DNA of 64,000 nucleotides from positions 35,801,159 to 35,865,158 of the forward strand of contig CM049313.1 in assembly GCA_026874595.1 (NCBI GenBank). The letters run 5' to 3'. The translations under genes were made by a program, and so were the position numbers. The first letter of the stretch is position 1; each line of letters starts with the position of its first letter. Positions 24,013 to 34,390 of this stretch are shown here, piece by piece. Source of the stretch: Sipunculus nudus (Eukaryota; Annelida; Sipuncula; Golfingiida; Sipunculidae). The notes below the pieces were generated by a model. That model was not told the DNA's origin, ran no database searches, and was given only the letters and a program-made list of their open reading frames with translations.

Positions 24013-24645
24013 CGTTCCAGATATGTCCCAAAGTGCTGACATCAGGGCACCACCTAGGTAACTACGGGAAACATTGCCTTGACAACAGGGCACCGCCGAG
24101 GACACACCGAGACACATTGCGTTGATATCAGGGCAACACCGAAGACACACGAGGACACATTGCGATGATATCGAGCACCACCGAGGAAACACCAGGATAT
24201 ATAGCGTGGACATCAGGACACCGCCTAGGATACACCGGGATACATTGCCTGGACATCAGGGCATCACCGAGGATACACCGGGATACATTGCGTGGACGTC
24301 AGGGCACCGCCGAGGATACACCGGGACACATTGCGTTGACACCAGGACACCGCCGAGGACACATCGGGACACATTGCGTTGACATCAGGGCAACACCGAA
24401 GACACACCGGGACACATTGCTATGATATCGAGGACCACCGAGGAAACACCGGGAAATATAGCGTGGACATCAGGGCACCGCCTAGGATACACCGGGATAC
24501 ATTGCCTGGACATCAGGGAATCACCGAGAATACACCGGGATACATTGCTTGGACGTCAGGGCACCGCCGAAGATACACCCGGACACACTGCTTTGACATC
24601 AGGGCACCACCGAGGACACACCGGGACACATTGCGTTGACACCAG
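24013..24645 (+). repeat. 43-bp GC-rich minisatellite, block 2
   Basis: Near copy of block 1, beginning with the same CGTTCCAGATATGTCCC leader and carrying the ATGATATCGAG variant at 24163 and 24420, again six units apart. It is about one unit shorter than block 1. Confidence 0.95.
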
Positions 24646-25080
24646 GGCCCAGTTTCATTAAACCGATTTAAGCCTGTTATTCTGCGTTTTTGACTTAAGT
24701 CACTTTTGTCGAGCTTTAAGTCAGTTTCATTAAAAATAACGTTGATGACTTAAGTCACCTGGCGGGCTAAAATGCTAAGCCTGCACCGAGGAGGCTTAAC
24801 TCTGTGTTTTATGGGTGTATATAGCACATTATATCACTTGCACTCGTTGCATGTGACCACACGGCCATCTGTCGAGCGTGGTACGGTACGTCACAGGCGA
24901 CAATGACGTCATTATTTCATCAATAGGTGGCATTGAAAAGGGGATTTCCAAGGTTCAGATCGACTTAGCTTAATCGCGTTTAGTGAAACTGACTTATCTC
25001 ACTGGCTTACGTTAGCCGAATTGGGAGGTGTTTCGGTAAAATTTGACTTAAGCCATACGCATTCTTAGTGAAACTGGGCC
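24646..25080 (+). mobile_element. 435-bp MITE with terminal inverted repeats
   Basis: The left end GGCCCAGTTTCATTAA and right end TTAGTGAAACTGGGCC are inverted repeats with one mismatch in 16. CTTAAG-type words (GACTTAAGTCAC, TTTAAGTCAG, GACTTAAGCC) recur inside as sub-terminal repeats in both orientations. No open frame, so non-autonomous. It interrupts the 43-bp array. A target-site duplication is not clear; hAT-like or related DNA transposon origin is only a guess. Confidence 0.75.
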
Positions 25081-25340
25081 ATGGACATCGCCGAGGACAC
25101 ACCGGGACATATTGCGTAGACATCAGAGCACCACCGAGGACACACCGGGACACATTGCGTTGACACCAGGACACCGCCGAGGACACACCGGGACACATTG
25201 CTTGGACATCAGGGCACCACCGGGGACACACCGGGACACATTGCGTAGACATCAGGACACCACCGAGGACACACCGGGACACATTGCGTGGACACCAGGA
25301 CACCACCGAGGACACAACGGGATACATTTGGGCGAAGACG
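25081..25340 (+). repeat. 43-bp GC-rich minisatellite, block 3
   Basis: About six of the most homogeneous units, following the right end of the MITE. The unit interrupted by the MITE lacks part of its AGGGCAC segment at this side. Confidence 0.95.
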
Positions 25341-25384
25341 ATTGAATGACCCCGAGACATTTTTTTTAACATATTCTTGTTTTT

Positions 25385-25500
25385 TTAAGAATCGGGATGA
25401 AATCAGGATACATCGGGGCGACTTCGGGAAACGCCGGGATGACTTTGGGACGACATCGGGGTAATGTCGGGACCTCATAGGTACAACACACCAGGGTGAC
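25385..25500 (+). repeat. Degenerate GGGATGACTTTGGGACGACATCGG-like tail
   Basis: Loose units of about 20-25 bp built on ATCGGG, GACTTCGGGA and GACATCGGGG follow the 43-bp array. Probably diverged edge sequence of the same satellite. Confidence 0.5.
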
Positions 25501-26526
25501 ACTGGCGATGTATGAAACAGACTTAAGGTCTAAGTATCGTCTAAAAATCATAAAATGTTCATATTTCATAAAAAAGATGTTATAAATAGACTTATCTAAA
25601 CATTTTATTGACAATTTAGTTTATCATTGAAAAAATAGCATTTAAACTATCCTGTGTACACCAAGTTGGGTGTAAAGAGAAGCCCATGTATACCAAGAGA
25701 GAACGAACACATTCTTCTATCACTGGCTGGCAAATGGAGCTAAGACACGATTGATACCTGGGACTGTGACAGGCGGTAGGCTCTTTTGAGCTTGAATACT
25801 GCTTAGTTTGATAATCTTGGCCTTGTTTACTCACAGTATAATAGTTCAGGCCAGGGGAGCCAGTTAACCTAACTACTAGTGGACGTAAGCTCCGGCTTCT
25901 TCAAGGTTAGACACTTACAGACTTGAAACATGGATCAAAATCACTTTCTCATGTCAGATAAATGGTAAAGAATAATTCTACAGTTAGGGAACAAAAGTAG
26001 ATTTTAAGATGGATTCATATTAGACAACTGTAACTTCTTTTCACATTTCATTTAGCCAAATAGGACAAAATAACTTCCACGAAACAAGTTTCTGGCCATT
26101 TTCTCAAAACAGTGCTTCAGTCGATTACACCTTCATATGGATATTTCTCACTAACATCAAGGAATAAAGCTATCCAGTTTTGAATCAATGTTTGAAAACA
26201 TGTCATCCAAAACGGGATTTTTCATTTAGTTTGTTTAAATCTTGCTTTATATGACATTTTAAACAAAGACTCTTTGTTTATTTGTCATAAAATAAAATCA
26301 AAATTCAAGAAGAAGAAAATAAGATAAATATATAAACATAAAAGCCTCGAAATATTTGTGTATATTACGATGATGTTATTGTTTAATTCATATTACTAAC
26401 TGTCATGTGTTATATGTACCGCTTTTTGTCAACATTGTTTAAAATTTTATAATCTTCAAACCTACAGCAAGAACGTTATTTTTATGTAAGATATCTAATA
26501 GCGGATATTTTTGAGGATAACACGTA
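25501..26526. other. Unique AT-rich stretch, nothing recognised
   Basis: No array, element end or coding signal seen between the two 43-bp arrays. Confidence 0.45.
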
Positions 26527-27400
26527 CTAGGTATCATGCTGTGTTTTGGTAGACCCCCTTTGCACTGTCCTCGTAATCATGTTGTGTTTTAGTTGACCTT
26601 CTCTTCGCTCTTCTAGGTTGTTCCTCTCTTTACTGTACTCGGTATCATGCTGTGTTATGGTTGGACCTCTCTGCACATGTTCGGTATCATGCATCGTTTC
26701 GGTTGTTCCTCTCTTTGCTGTACTCGGTATCGTGCTGTGTTTTGGCTGACCCTCTCTTCGCTGTACTCGGTATCATGTTGTGTTTTGGTTGGACCTCTCT
26801 TCGCTGTACTCGGTATCATGTTGTGTTTTGGTTGACCTCTCTTCGCTGTACTCGGTATCATGTTGTGTTTTGGTTGGACCTCTCTTTACTGTACTCGGTA
26901 TCATGTTGTTTTGTTAGGCCTTCTCTTCACCGTACATGGTATCATGCTGTGTTTTGGTTGGCTCTCTCCACACTATGCTCAGTATCATGCTGTGTTTTAG
27001 TTGTTCCTCTCCTCATTGTACTCGGTATCATGCTGTTTGGTTGGGCCATCTCTTCGCTGTACACGGTATCATGCTTTGTTTCACAGTGTTTTCACATCAG
27101 TGTCGTGGAAACGGGTGAATCATGTCTTTTGTTTTGGAAGGCTCTCTTTTATTTGAACTCGGTATCACGTTGTGTTTTTGAAGGTCCTCTCTTTTTTGTA
27201 CTCGGTATCACTTTGTATTTTGGAGGGCTCTCTCTTATTTGTCCTTGGTATCACGTTGTGTTTTGGATGGTCCGCTCTTGTGTACTAGGTATGACGTTGT
27301 GTTTTGGAAGGTCCTCTCTTATTTGTACTTGTTTTTAAGTTGTCCATCTCCTATTTGTTCTCGGTATCATTTTGTGTTTTGGAGGGCCCTCTCTTCTTAG
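26527..27400 (+). repeat. 43-bp minisatellite of unrelated sequence
   Basis: About 20 units based on CTCGGTATCATGTTGTGTTT, TGGTTGGACCTCTC and TTCGCTGTA. Units 26765-26895 are the most alike; both edges decay. The unit length equals that of the GC-rich array 1.2 kb upstream, but the sequences are not related. The 228-codon frame at 26652-27338, the longest in the window, is a phase-cycling read of this repeat. Confidence 0.93.
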
Positions 27401-29410
27401 TATTCTCGTTAGGTGTTGTTAAAAGGTGTTTTTAAAAAAGTACACAGAAATAACTAAAGATCAGTCTGGTTTATAATGAGTTATAGCGTACCGGTAGGCC
27501 ATGACACGTTGTCAAATATGAGGAAATTATATTTGCATCCTCATGGAGCCTAACAGGGCGATTCACAACAGTGCTTAGCATACGAGTCTGACAGGTCTAT
27601 AGACTCTCATATGTCAGAGGCACAAAATGCCGCCATCACGTGTAATGTCTGGCTTGATCAACTGCTCTTCTGCGACCGAACTCTTTCTTTTTTGCATCAT
27701 TTTCATGCATTACAGTAAATTTGTTTTGAAACTAAATTAATCGAACATCACCCAGCTCTAATCATCACTAACAGTAATAAAAATTGACTTAAAATCCAAA
27801 TAACATTATGTAACAATTGTAATATGTGGACTTGATCAACTGCATCGAATATTACCATTTTCCGACACACATTGTTTACAGAATGTTCCATAGAAACGTG
27901 ACCATTTGCTTTCCTTTAAAAATTGTAGTTACCTGTACTTCTCTTCTGTTACTTTAACGGTACAGACATCAAAGAAATCAGAGGATTTATTTATACTAGA
28001 CTGGGTTACAATACTTCCAAGTGTCTTTCAAACATTTTTCTGAAGGAAAGTTATCCGTATATAAGGTTGTAACATAAAAGTGACAGCAAGTGTGAGACAA
28101 CAATGGCCCACTCAAGACATAAGAGACGACATATTTATTCAGGCTGATGATAAAACCCAATAATAAAATGTCGTTGACTCTTTTCTGTCAGAGCTTTAGT
28201 TCACTGCAGGATATGAAAACACTCGTGAAGCGTAGACGGATGTCCCGCTCTGAAAGCAAAATTAATGGCCATATATTACTAGAATTGCACCTGGTTTGTC
28301 CACGCTCTTCAAGGCCCGTAATTATCACCGTAAAGGTGTGATTTTTTTTTTACTTAAGGTCCATAAATTAGTAAGAGCAGATGAACGCATTTGTATGAAA
28401 TTGTTATGAAAACGTAAGGGAGGATCCCGGCTGACTCGGTTATATATAACACTCTATGCAGTATGCTCCTTATAGTATCTCAGACGCAATGAAATAAACA
28501 AGGTTTTGTGCACTAAACCATCTGCTTGGCATACACATAAGCTTGCTTTGTTTTCCTATTTCAGGTCCATTTATCGTGCAAGCAGTGATAAAAACCCGCC
28601 TGCTCGACAACTTTTTTGTCACCATGAGTCTGTCTCCAGCCGGGCAGTCTCTTTCCTGTCATAGTTACGTGGCGAATGCATCTTAAATGGGATGCTGAAG
28701 CCGATGCGCCTGGAACATCCAGAATCAGCTTACCAAGTACGTGGTTACATTTTCCCCTCTCTTTTAAGCACTGCAAGGATTGGCTTTAGATAACATTACT
28801 TTGTGAATAAGGGTGCAATAGTATTAAAGACTTGGTATGATGTAATAAAGCAAGGAGCGGTAAGATTTCTCTATGACATGACAGGCCCCCTGCGTTGGAC
28901 GGCGCTCGCGAGCGTCTCGCGATGGCTTCAACCGATGTTCAGGCGTTGAGAGAATTAAGAATGGAATCAGCGTGACCTCAATCCGTACAGGCCTTGTTCG
29001 CTAGCTATTGTTGTCTTCACCACCAACGTGTATCACATGCATTCATTTTCTTATACACATGTTATGTAAGTTTCCTGAGTCACCGAATGAGTGAGTGAAT
29101 GGCTGCGTGGGCATTGTTCTGAAAGAGAAGATATAAGTCTGCATTAGTAATATTAATAACCGATGTCTGTCATGCCGGCTGTTATTGATAAAATTACCGA
29201 AACTGACTTTGCATATTCAGTAACCGTGAATGAATATGTATTACAATGGTTCAGAAATTCATCAATCCTTTGGGTTATTAAAATGTTCAGAGAGCCTCGT
29301 TTATTGATTAACCTACCAGATGATAATTACCGCCAAGGACTTCATGGTAAACCACTTCCGGTTGAGCCTGAACCGGAATTATATTGATTGCCAAATGCCT
29401 TATGATTCAT
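27401..29410. other. Unique stretch, nothing recognised
   Basis: No tandem repeats or element ends. A GC-richer segment at 28885-28945 contains the self-complementary GGCGCTCGCGAGCGTC. No exon recognised. Confidence 0.4.
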
Positions 29411-29546
29411 TGGAAAATGTGAGAAAAATGACCCCAATTGAACACAGCATCCTCCCCGACAGATTAAAGATATCAAATGGTATATGAGGCATGGCGACAC
29501 AGGAGTTGCGTGACAACGCTAGAGGGAAACCTCTGTCAATTATAAT
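29411..29546 (+). mobile_element. Dispersed repeat family A, copy 5 (partial)
   Basis: Matches the 3' half of family A: TCCCCGACAG, ATGGCGACACAGGAGTTGCG, TGACAACG and CTGTCAATTATAAT. The 5' part is diverged or lost. A poly(A) and (CA)n tract lies 75 bp downstream (29622-29653). Confidence 0.55.
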
Positions 29547-29894
29547 TTACAAGTATATGGTATAGTATTTTTTTAAATATCTGGATGGCTTACTCTTATC
29601 GCCTTCAGGTGCATTGAATTGAAAAAAAAAAAAAAAAAAACAACACACACACATTTAAGGCTAGATCTTACAATGGAAACCAAAAAAGTACATTTATATA
29701 CAGACCAGGCGTACCGGTAGTAGGTATATTTAACTGTTGACGAGACAAGGCTGATACATTTAACTTCGGGTAGTTGTACAAAATACTTTTACGTGTTTGT
29801 AAAACGTTCAGGGTTATATACTTAGTTGAGGCCTAAATGTATGAAATGCAAGGAGGAGTTGATGGGGCAAACTAAAACTTAAAAATTGTTGGAA

Positions 29895-30945
29895 TGTTTA
29901 ATTGACAAAATGTTTGGTATAATGTACATTATGGCTGTTGATCGAGCACGTATGAAGCTCATCAGTATCTTTTTAGAATGAAGTACACATTTAGGTATTG
30001 GCGGAATGTACGAATTACATTTAGCTATGATTGAAAAGTATGAAATACATTTTACTAGCATTGAGAAGCACGAAGTACATTTAGCCATTATCGAGACCTA
30101 GGAAGTACATAAGTATATTTAGCCATTGTTCAGACATGCAAGTACATTTAACTATCATTGAAAAGCACAAAGTACAGTTAACTATTGTTGAGACGGACGA
30201 AGTACATATACCTATCGTTGAAACGGACAAAGTACATCTGCCTTCGTTTAGACGGACCAAGTACGGTTAGCTGTCGTTGAGACCGGGGAAGTATAATTAG
30301 CTATTAGAAGCACGAAGTACATTAACTCTTGTTAAGATGTTGAAGTACATTTTGCTATTGTTGGGACGTGCGAAGTACATTTAGCTATTATTGCGAAGCA
30401 GGAAGTACAGTAAGCTGTTGTTTAGAGGTACAAAGTATATTAAGTTTCGTGAGACATCCGAGGTACATTTTGCTATTGTTGAGGTGTACGAAGTATATTT
30501 AGCTATGGTTGAGACGTGCGAATTAAATTTAGCTTTCATTAAATGCACGAAGTACATTTAGCTGATATTGAAACATGCAAAGTACATTTAGCTGTTGTTG
30601 AGACGTGCGAAATACGCTTAGCTTTCATTGAGAAACACGAAGTACATTTAGCTATTGTTGAGACATGCGAAGTACATTTATCTATGAGAAGTACGAAATA
30701 CATTTAGCTTATATTGATACGTGCGAATTACTTTTAGCTTCTATTGAGAAGCACGAAGTACCTTTAGCTATTGTTGATACATGCAAAGTACATTTAGCTA
30801 TTGTTGAGACGTAAAAGTACATTTAGCTATTATTGCAACGATTAAGTCCATTTACATATAGCTATTGTTGAGCCGTATGAAGTACATTTAGCTATTGTTA
30901 GCGTTGGTGTGACGTACGTAGTACATTTTGATAATAAAGGAAGCA
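29895..30945 (+). repeat. Degenerate ~30-bp minisatellite
   Basis: More than 30 units based on GAAGTACATTTAGCTATTGT and TGAGACGTGC, many with small indels (27-32 bp). Most copies keep the GTAC tetramer and the TTAGCT word. Confidence 0.9.
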
Positions 30946-31064
30946 CGGAGAATACACCTGTAGGTGTACTATCAGGTGTATACATCAAGTTCAGATATCA
31001 ATGAGATTTATCACTTGCTTATTGGTGTCCATGTCATTTCTATATATCATGATATTTTGATATT

Positions 31065-31250
31065 TCATATATATATATAAATAAATAAATAAATATATAT
31101 ATATATATATTTAAAGGAAAGTAAATGGTGTATGGATAAGATGTTTGAAGTACATTTAGATATAGATAAGATATAAGTGAAGTACAATTAGGCATCAATA
31201 AGAGCTATGTAGTACATTTAAGTACATCGATAAGAAAAGATTTATGAGGT
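31065..31250 (+). repeat. AT-rich tract and outlying ~30-bp units
   Basis: A (TA)n/(TAAA)n stretch at 31065-31112 is followed by three or four diverged GAAGTACATTTAG units at 31145-31240, so the array once extended further. Confidence 0.7.
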
Positions 31251-32426
31251 AAATTCAGGAAGTGATAAGCTGTATTAAATATGTTTTCCTTGGTTATAGG
31301 ATAAACGTTACAAGAACAGTAGAGGATAAGTCATTTTAAACTAACCTAGAGAAACATTACTATCAAGCGTTCGAGAGCACAGAAAGATGTCCATGTACGG
31401 AGAGTCAAGCATATATACAGACAGAGGATATTGACTCCAACAAAATGCATTGACAAGGGCCAATGGGCATATTATAATGCGGAATTTTTATACGCGATGG
31501 GATCGTTATAATTTTCCGCTTTTTATATCCCTGAGGCCATCTTTATCGGTGTCTGGTTTCACGTATGCATGAAGATAGCAACATTAGGTCTATGTATGCA
31601 GCCGCATATATTACAAGGCATTCATACGGGAGCGAACATCAATACACAGGAACCTTGTATTCCTGATGCTTTGTGCTAATTGAATGCAGGGTTATGTGAT
31701 ACAGGTATGCTGAATACACGTATTACACAGGTGTATCTTGTACCTGTTCTTTGTATATATTATATATCATGCCACAAGGATTCCGGTCGGGTGTTCGTCA
31801 AACTGAGGTGTTTTGTTGATGTGTCACAGACCGTGATGTACGCTCATAAGCAGACGCCTCAAAGAAATAAAACCCCCGGCGCCGTGTTTTTTACCGAGAC
31901 CATTTATTATTGGTACACGGTTGTCTATGTGGTTACTTTAATAAAGTCAGACTTTGTCAAACAAATTGGCAGGCAATTTCTCTGAATGACTTGCCATTTT
32001 TTTCCATGCACACAGTTTGCAAGATTACTCCAAAAGTGAGAATCGTCACTCTTTGGTAAGTGAAATATCAACATACGCAGTACACATAGGTTGTATTATC
32101 CCAGAAAAGTGTTGTATCACACGATCTGGTGGCAGCAGTTTAGTTCAGTGCCAGATCACATGATGGCTGAATACAGGGGAGTCGATTAAGGAGGATAGGC
32201 TTACATATACCCAACCCCAACAACTTTTGAACAGAGCAGGACTAGGGTGACCAATCTGATCAATACAAATATTTAGAAATTTATATGTAAAAAATTAATT
32301 AATATGAAATAAATGAACTAATTAGAATGACAAACTTTGGTTTTATTTCTGCCTATCTGCTGATGGACGAGCATTAACAAATGGTTTATAAAGTATCGCT
32401 AATGACCTCAGCCATATATCCTACAC

Positions 32427-32427
<1 letters not shown>
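31251..32427. other. Unique stretch, nothing recognised
   Basis: An open frame of 101 codons from 31680 has no recognisable domain. No element ends seen. Confidence 0.4.

Positions 32428-32471
<44 letters not shown>
32428..32471. repeat. (TA)n microsatellite
   Basis: About 22 TA units. A poly(C) run of 12 or more (32521-32532) follows 50 bp downstream. Confidence 0.95.
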
Positions 32472-32473
<2 letters not shown>

Positions 32474-32569
32474 TTATGTTTATTGAAAGACGCCCTAATG
32501 CCCTAACCTATGACAATGAACCCCCCCCCCCCTCCCCACTCACACATTTGAAGATAAATCGACGCCATT

Positions 32570-33890
32570 GGCTGAGTAAATCTCCATGGAAACCTAAAAT
32601 TAGTTCATGGTAACCTATATTCTGCGGCCTACGGGCCTTAACTTGATTGTGAGCACCCAGACAGTCAGACGGGGCACAAACGTTATCTATTAGACCTAGA
32701 GTCTTCTAACGCAAAATCAAAGGAGGGTCTGAGCATATTGCCTTGGAAACCTGAACTTAGGTCTTGGTGACCTTAGTTTTTACGAGCTTTGGACCAAAAA
32801 CTTGATTTTGAGCAACCAGTCAGTCAGATGGGGCACAAATTGTATTCATTGGGCCTAGAATCTTCTAACGTGATATTTAGGTAGGTCCTAGGCAAATGTA
32901 CATGAAAACATGACATCAGGGCACTGTGACATATATTCTGTGAACGATGGGAAAAAGACGTCATTTGAGCACCCTTAATATCAAATGGGCACGTATTGTA
33001 TCTGTTAGGCCTAGAATCTTCTAACGCAACGTCCAGAGAGGTTCTGAGCAAAAATCGCCCCAGAAACCTGAAATAATGTCTTGGTGACCTATATTCTGCA
33101 AGTCATGGACAAAACACTTGATTTTGAGCCCCCAGACAGAAATGGTATAAATTGTTTCCATTTCACTTGGAATCTTTTAACAAGTCATCCAGTGAAGTCT
33201 TGGGCTAATTTCCTTTGAAACCTGAAATTAGATCATGGTGACTTATAATCTACGAGCTCCTGGCGAACAACATGATTTTGAGCACCCATACAGTCACACA
33301 GGGCACAAAACTTCTGTTGGACCTAGAACCTTCTATTGTAAAATACAGGCAGATCTTTGGCAACTCTCCTTTGAATCTTGAAATTAGGTCACTGTGACGT
33401 ATGATTGTGAGTTACAGGAAAAACCATAACTTAAGTACTGTGAAAGTCAGATGGGCACAACATCTTAACGATTGGACCTAGTACCTTCTTAATGAAAATA
33501 CAAGGAGGTCTTGTAGAAAGCTCCTTCAGCACCTGAGATTAGCTCATGATGCCCTATATTCTGTGCGGCACGAGCAGGAAACCTAATTTTGAGCACCCAG
33601 AAATTAAGACGAAGCCATAATCTTAAATGTTGGATCCAAAAATAATTGTAATTCTCCTTGGACAACAAAATACGTTCACTGTGACTATATTCTGTGAGCT
33701 ATGTGACAGAACATAATTCTAGCAACCTGTTAGTCAGACGGGTACAAATCTTAGCAGTTAGACACTTCTTAGAATCTAAGGACTTCTTGGTAAAACTTCT
33801 TGGAAAAACTAAACGAAGTCGCTGTATCCTATTTTCTAAGGCCTATGGACAAACATCTGATTTTGAGCACTCTGGAAGTAATTCTGATCA
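32570..33890 (+). repeat. ~157-bp degenerate satellite-like array
   Basis: About nine head-to-tail units. Landmarks in order are ACCTATATTCTG, TTGATTTTGAGCACCCAGAC, AGTCAGACGGGGCACAAA, TAGGCCTAGAATCTTCTAAC and GGAAACCTGAAATTAGGTCA. The GAGCAC landmark recurs at about 32651, 32810, 32967, 33126, 33280 and 33591, i.e. every 154-159 bp; the last two intervals are shorter. Units are roughly 65-80 % alike by eye. Confidence 0.88.
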
Positions 33891-34255
33891 TTGTTCAAAG
33901 TTCCTAAACAAATATTTTTCACCAGCTCATAACATTATTATTAAATAATAAATCACCGGTATGTCAAATTCAGCTGAGCGTCTTGGAACATGAACCCATT
34001 GTTTAACATTAGGTATTGGCTGAGATTGTGGGTTGGAAAAGAAATGTATTTTAAACTAAGTTGCTTTACCATTTACGTCTACCGAGTCGCTTTTCTTCCA
34101 TTAAGTAGACAACGCACACGTGGCTGGCATGGAATCATAAATGGTATATAATTTTATAGGAAATTTTAAACTGCACGAACTTTGTCATTAAGCGCTCTCC
34201 ATCTGCAGAAAATGAGACTTACAGGATGCAGCTATAAAGTAATCGAAGTTTAAGG

Positions 34256-34314
34256 GAGAGAGAGAGAGAGAGACCCTTAAATTTCAAGGTTGAACCATTA
34301 TGGATCGTGAGTTT

Positions 34315-34389
<75 letters not shown>
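34256..34389. repeat. Short (GA)n followed by long (TA)n
   Basis: (GA)n at 34256-34273; about 35 TA units at 34317-34389. Confidence 0.95.

Positions 34390-34390
<1 letters not shown>

Noticed and set aside
23035-25372. Many 60-121 codon frames on both strands resembling repeat proteins
   Set aside because: All are translations of the 43-bp minisatellite in cycling phases.
26652-27338. 228-codon open frame
   Set aside because: It reads through a 43-bp tandem repeat whose three phases all lack stops in this direction; no domain and no start context.
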